From: MWCM01 sp964558315
GTDB lineage: Bacteria; Patescibacteriota; UBA1384; XYA2-FULL-43-10
DNA length: 64,000 nt
Direction: 5' to 3'
NCBI GenBank assembly: GCA_964558315.1
Contig: CAZLCL010000001.1
Coordinates: 8,554-72,553 of the forward strand
Below, piece by piece: positions 61,460 to 64,000 of the stretch. Each line of letters starts with the position of its first letter. Position 1 is the first letter of the stretch. Position numbers and translations under genes: made by a program. Below the pieces are notes generated by a model, which was not told the origin of the DNA, searched no databases, and saw nothing but the letters and a program-made list of their open reading frames with translations.

Positions 61460-64000
61460 TTATATCACAATATTTATCAATTTATTTGGAACTATAATAA
61501 ATTTTATAACATCTCTGCCATTAATAATTTTCTTTATGTGGGCATCATCTATCGCTAATTGTTTTATTTTTTCTTCATGCATATTTCTATGTGCCATAAT
61601 GGTTTTTCGGACTTTTCCGTTAATTTGAATCACTAGTGTAATATATTCATTTTCTAGCTTGTTCTTATCATATACCGGCCATTCGCTATGCCAAAGATAA
61701 CCACTTTCCCCAAGCAGTTCCCATAATTCAGATGCGACATGAGGGCAAGCCGGATAAAGTAGCTTTAAATAGATACCCAATGTTTTTTTTGAAATTGATT
61801 TCTTTTTGCATAATAAATTATTAAATGTCATTAATTTTGCAATATATGTGTTCAGTGAATAACTCTCGATATCCTCTCCAACTGATTTTATTAATTGATT
61901 CAGAGCAATTTCTAAATCTTCATCCTTATCTTTTCCATTAATTTTTTTAAAATTATCCCACATTTTTTGTAAAAAACGGTGAACACCACAAATGCCATTC
62001 ATGTTCCAAGCAGATTCCTGATCGTATGGGCCAATGAACATAATATAGGCGCGCAGAGCGTCTGCTCCATATTCTTTTATTATGTCGTCAGGGTTAATAA
62101 CATTACCTTTAGATTTACTCATTTTTTGGTTGTCTGGGCCTAAAATTATGCCGTGGGCAATTCTTTTTGCGTAAGGTTCAGCGCCTGGCACGATACCCAA
62201 ATCAAACAAAAACTTATGCCAGAAACGAGAGTATAGCAGGTGCAGGGTTGTGTGCTCCATGCCACCGTTATATAAATCAACCGGCATCCAGTATTCTAAT
62301 TCTTTTTTATTTTCAATAAAAATATTTCCGACTTTTTGATTTTTTATTTTTGATTTTTGATTTAATGAGTAGGCTAAAAAATACCATGACGAGCCGGCCC
62401 AATTGGGCATGGTGTCGGTTTCACGTTTTGCTTTTCCGCCACATTTTGGACATTTTACATTAACCCAATCGCTAATAGCCGACAAGGGCGACTCACCGGT
62501 ACCGGTGGGTTGATATTTTTCTACTTCGGGCAGAGTTAAGGGCAGATCTTGCTCTTTCATTGGAATAGTGCCGCATTTTTCACAATGTATAATTGGAATC
62601 GGTTCTCCCCAATAATGCTGACGGCTAAATATCCAGTCCCTCAGCTTATAATTCTTCGCAAAATCTCCAGCCCCAAGTTGCTTAAGTTTCTCGGTAATTT
62701 TTGTAATGGCATCTTTTGACTCTAAGCCATCAAACTCTTCTGAATTATGCAATACTCCATAATCTGTATATGCGTGTTCTTCGTTAAAATATCTATCCAT
62801 CCATATTTCATATTCAGCACATTTTATATTTTTGTCGGCATTTAAATCGTCCCAATTCTTCCAAATGCAATCGTGAATAGCTTTTTCATCTTCCGATGTC
62901 TCACATCTTTCTTCATCAGCCAACTCAAAAACCATGGCGACAAAATGTGCCTTGCGGTTGACACCTTTGTGGCTAGCATAAAAATGAGATTCAACCGGTT
63001 CTCCGAGCTGACGAATGAATTTGAGGTTTTTATACCCCGTTTCTTCTAAAATTTCTCTTTTTGCGGCCTCGATAGGATCTTCAGCGTCGTCAATTCCGCC
63101 GGTTACAAAAGTAGTCCACGGGAATTTTTTCCAATGCAATGTTAAGACTTTGTTATTTTTTGGATTAACTACAATAGCCTGAATGGCCCTTCTAAAAATA
63201 GTTTCTTTTCCCTTAATCGGCGGATCGTGCTTATCAATAACCTTAGGCATAATCACATCAATAATAGGGATATTGTATCTCTTGGCGAACTCCCAGTCTC
63301 GCTCGTCGTGTGCTGGCACGGCCATAACTGCACCTGTTCCGTAATTTGCCAGCACATAATCGGCGACGTATATATCAATCTCTTCATTGTTTATAGGATT
63401 GATGGCTTTAATACCGTCCAGCATGACTCCGGTTTTTTCTTTTAATAATTCCGTTCTCTCTAAATCAGATTTTTTTCTGGCCTCGTTGATATATTCTTCC
63501 ACATCTTTAATATTTGATATTTGATTTTTAATCTTATTTATTATTGGGTGCTCTGGCGCCACAACCATGTAGGTGCAACCAAAAAGGGTGTCTGCGCGTG
63601 TTGTAAATACCTCTATTTGTTCATCTTTTATGGTGCCGCTTCTTCCGACGACCTTAAATATAATATTTGTGCCTGTGGAGCGACCGATCCAATTAACTTG
63701 TTGAGTTTTAATTTTTGGCAAGTAATCAACTGTTTCCAAATCATCAATTAACCTGTCTGCGTAGGCTGTAATTCTAAGCATCCACTGTTTTTGCATCCTT
63801 TTTTCTGTTTGAGCTCCACAGCGTTCACAATTTCCACCAATCACTTCTTCGTTGGCGAGTCCTATTTTACAAGATGGACACCAGTTTATAGGCATTTCTG
63901 TCTGATACGCAAGTCTTGGAGTAGTGGTGTCGTTGTCTGCAACTTCTATAAGCTTTCCATTAACAATGGCATGTTTATAGAACTGTAAAAAAATCCACTG
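61460..64000 (-). CDS. leuS: Leucyl-tRNA synthetase with inserted NUDIX domain, N-terminus beyond window
   Basis: About 846 residues visible; the start lies past base 64000, and 35 codons upstream of the first in-window Met (63895) are clearly part of the gene (QWIFLQFYKHAI...). The Zn/CP region INWCPSCKIGLANEEV, editing-domain core (TTRADTLFGCTY, VPAHDERDWEFA), NYKLRDWIFSRQHYWGEPIPI, the KMSKS loop QKMSKSKGN and a C-terminal anticodon-binding region are all LeuRS. At the end of the editing domain about 140 residues (bases about 62780-63210) are inserted. They form a NUDIX domain with a perfect box GX5EX7REX2EEXG at 63032-63100. The Nudix box is intact and presumably active; substrate unknown. 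Confidence 0.95.
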   Translation of the reverse strand, partial: QWIFLQFYKHAIVNGKLIEVADNDTTTPRLAYQTEMPINWCPSCKIGLANEEVIGGNCERCGAQTEKRMQKQWMLRITAYADRLIDDLETVDYLPKIKTQQVNWIGRSTGTNIIFKVVGRSGTIKDEQIEVFTTRADTLFGCTYMVVAPEHPIINKIKNQISNIKDVEEYINEARKKSDLERTELLKEKTGVMLDGIKAINPINNEEIDIYVADYVLANYGTGAVMAVPAHDERDWEFAKRYNIPIIDVIMPKVIDKHDPPIKGKETIFRRAIQAIVVNPKNNKVLTLHWKKFPWTTFVTGGIDDAEDPIEAAKREILEETGYKNLKFIRQLGEPVESHFYASHKGVNRKAHFVAMVFELADEERCETSEDEKAIHDCIWKNWDDLNADKNIKCAEYEIWMDRYFNEEHAYTDYGVLHNSEEFDGLESKDAITKITEKLKQLGAGDFAKNYKLRDWIFSRQHYWGEPIPIIHCEKCGTIPMKEQDLPLTLPEVEKYQPTGTGESPLSAISDWVNVKCPKCGGKAKRETDTMPNWAGSSWYFLAYSLNQKSKIKNQKVGNIFIENKKELEYWMPVDLYNGGMEHTTLHLLYSRFWHKFLFDLGIVPGAEPYAKRIAHGIILGPDNQKMSKSKGNVINPDDIIKEYGADALRAYIMFIGPYDQESAWNMNGICGVHRFLQKMWDNFKKINGKDKDEDLEIALNQLIKSVGEDIESYSLNTYIAKLMTFNNLLCKKKSISKKTLGIYLKLLYPACPHVASELWELLGESGYLWHSEWPVYDKNKLENEYITLVIQINGKVRKTIMAHRNMHEEKIKQLAIDDAHIKKIINGRDVIKFIIVPNKLINIVI

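Overview
The window reads as a chromosomal segment of a Candidate Phyla Radiation (Patescibacteria) bacterium; I cannot assign it to a class. The reasons are an AT-rich genome with very tight gene packing, a ribosomal-protein super-operon with no rpmD (L30) between rpsE and rplO, a zinc-type S14, a lengthened L36, trimmed aminoacyl-tRNA synthetases, and a PrgI/VirB4 type IV secretion set of the sort common in these bacteria. The code is standard: TGA is used as a stop, for example at the rplX-rplE ATGA overlap. Two runs of exactly 100 N (19185-19284 and 35342-35441) are scaffold gaps of unknown true length.

Bases 1 to about 14500 are the right-hand part of an integrative conjugative element. 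It contains a reverse transcriptase of the diversity-generating-retroelement (DGR) type whose frame is broken at a (GA)20 tract, a GHKL ATPase with a DUF4325 STAS-like partner, and a minus-strand type IV secretion operon (VirB2-like pilin, pilin-VirB6 fusion, PrgI, TraC-like VirB4 N-domain, VirB4 ATPase, M23 peptidase). It also carries a DUF3768 gene behind a long inverted repeat, a replication-relaxation protein, a VirD4-like coupling ATPase, an unknown protein, and a repeat-controlled pair made of a small protein and a large serine recombinase. The last codons of the recombinase lie antisense inside a tRNA-Pro gene, so the element ends in that tRNA. Its other end lies before base 1.

Bases 14500 to 18200 hold tRNA-Lys, rny-ymdB-hup, tRNA-Arg and tRNA-Pro. 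Near tRNA-Pro(TGG) and tRNA-Arg(CCT) a piece of the tRNA is duplicated, with hairpin-rich DNA between the copies. Bases 18200 to 20800 hold a DUF881 protein, a gapped coiled-coil membrane protein, an AI-2E-type exporter and smpB. Then come rpoB-rpoC-rpsL-rpsG behind strong promoters, a three-gene ABC-2 exporter, a decayed restriction-modification island (truncated adenine methylase, HNH endonuclease, XRE regulator) with two unknown genes, and fusA-tuf-rpsJ.

From 37923 to 53043 lies the S10/spc/alpha super-operon (rplC to rpsI, including secY, adk, map, infA, rpmJ and rpoA), followed by a terminator and rbfA. A cluster of a membrane protein, pheS, pheT, aspS, an RluB-type pseudouridine synthase and a D,D-carboxypeptidase follows. 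The window ends with minus-strand rpmF-nusB-rnc and a leuS that runs off the right edge.

The most interesting points are the possibly phase-variable reverse transcriptase, a NUDIX domain inserted in LeuRS, an AspRS without its GAD domain, the tRNA-linked insertions, the pilin-VirB6 fusion, and an Asp-to-Asn change in the RNase III catalytic motif.
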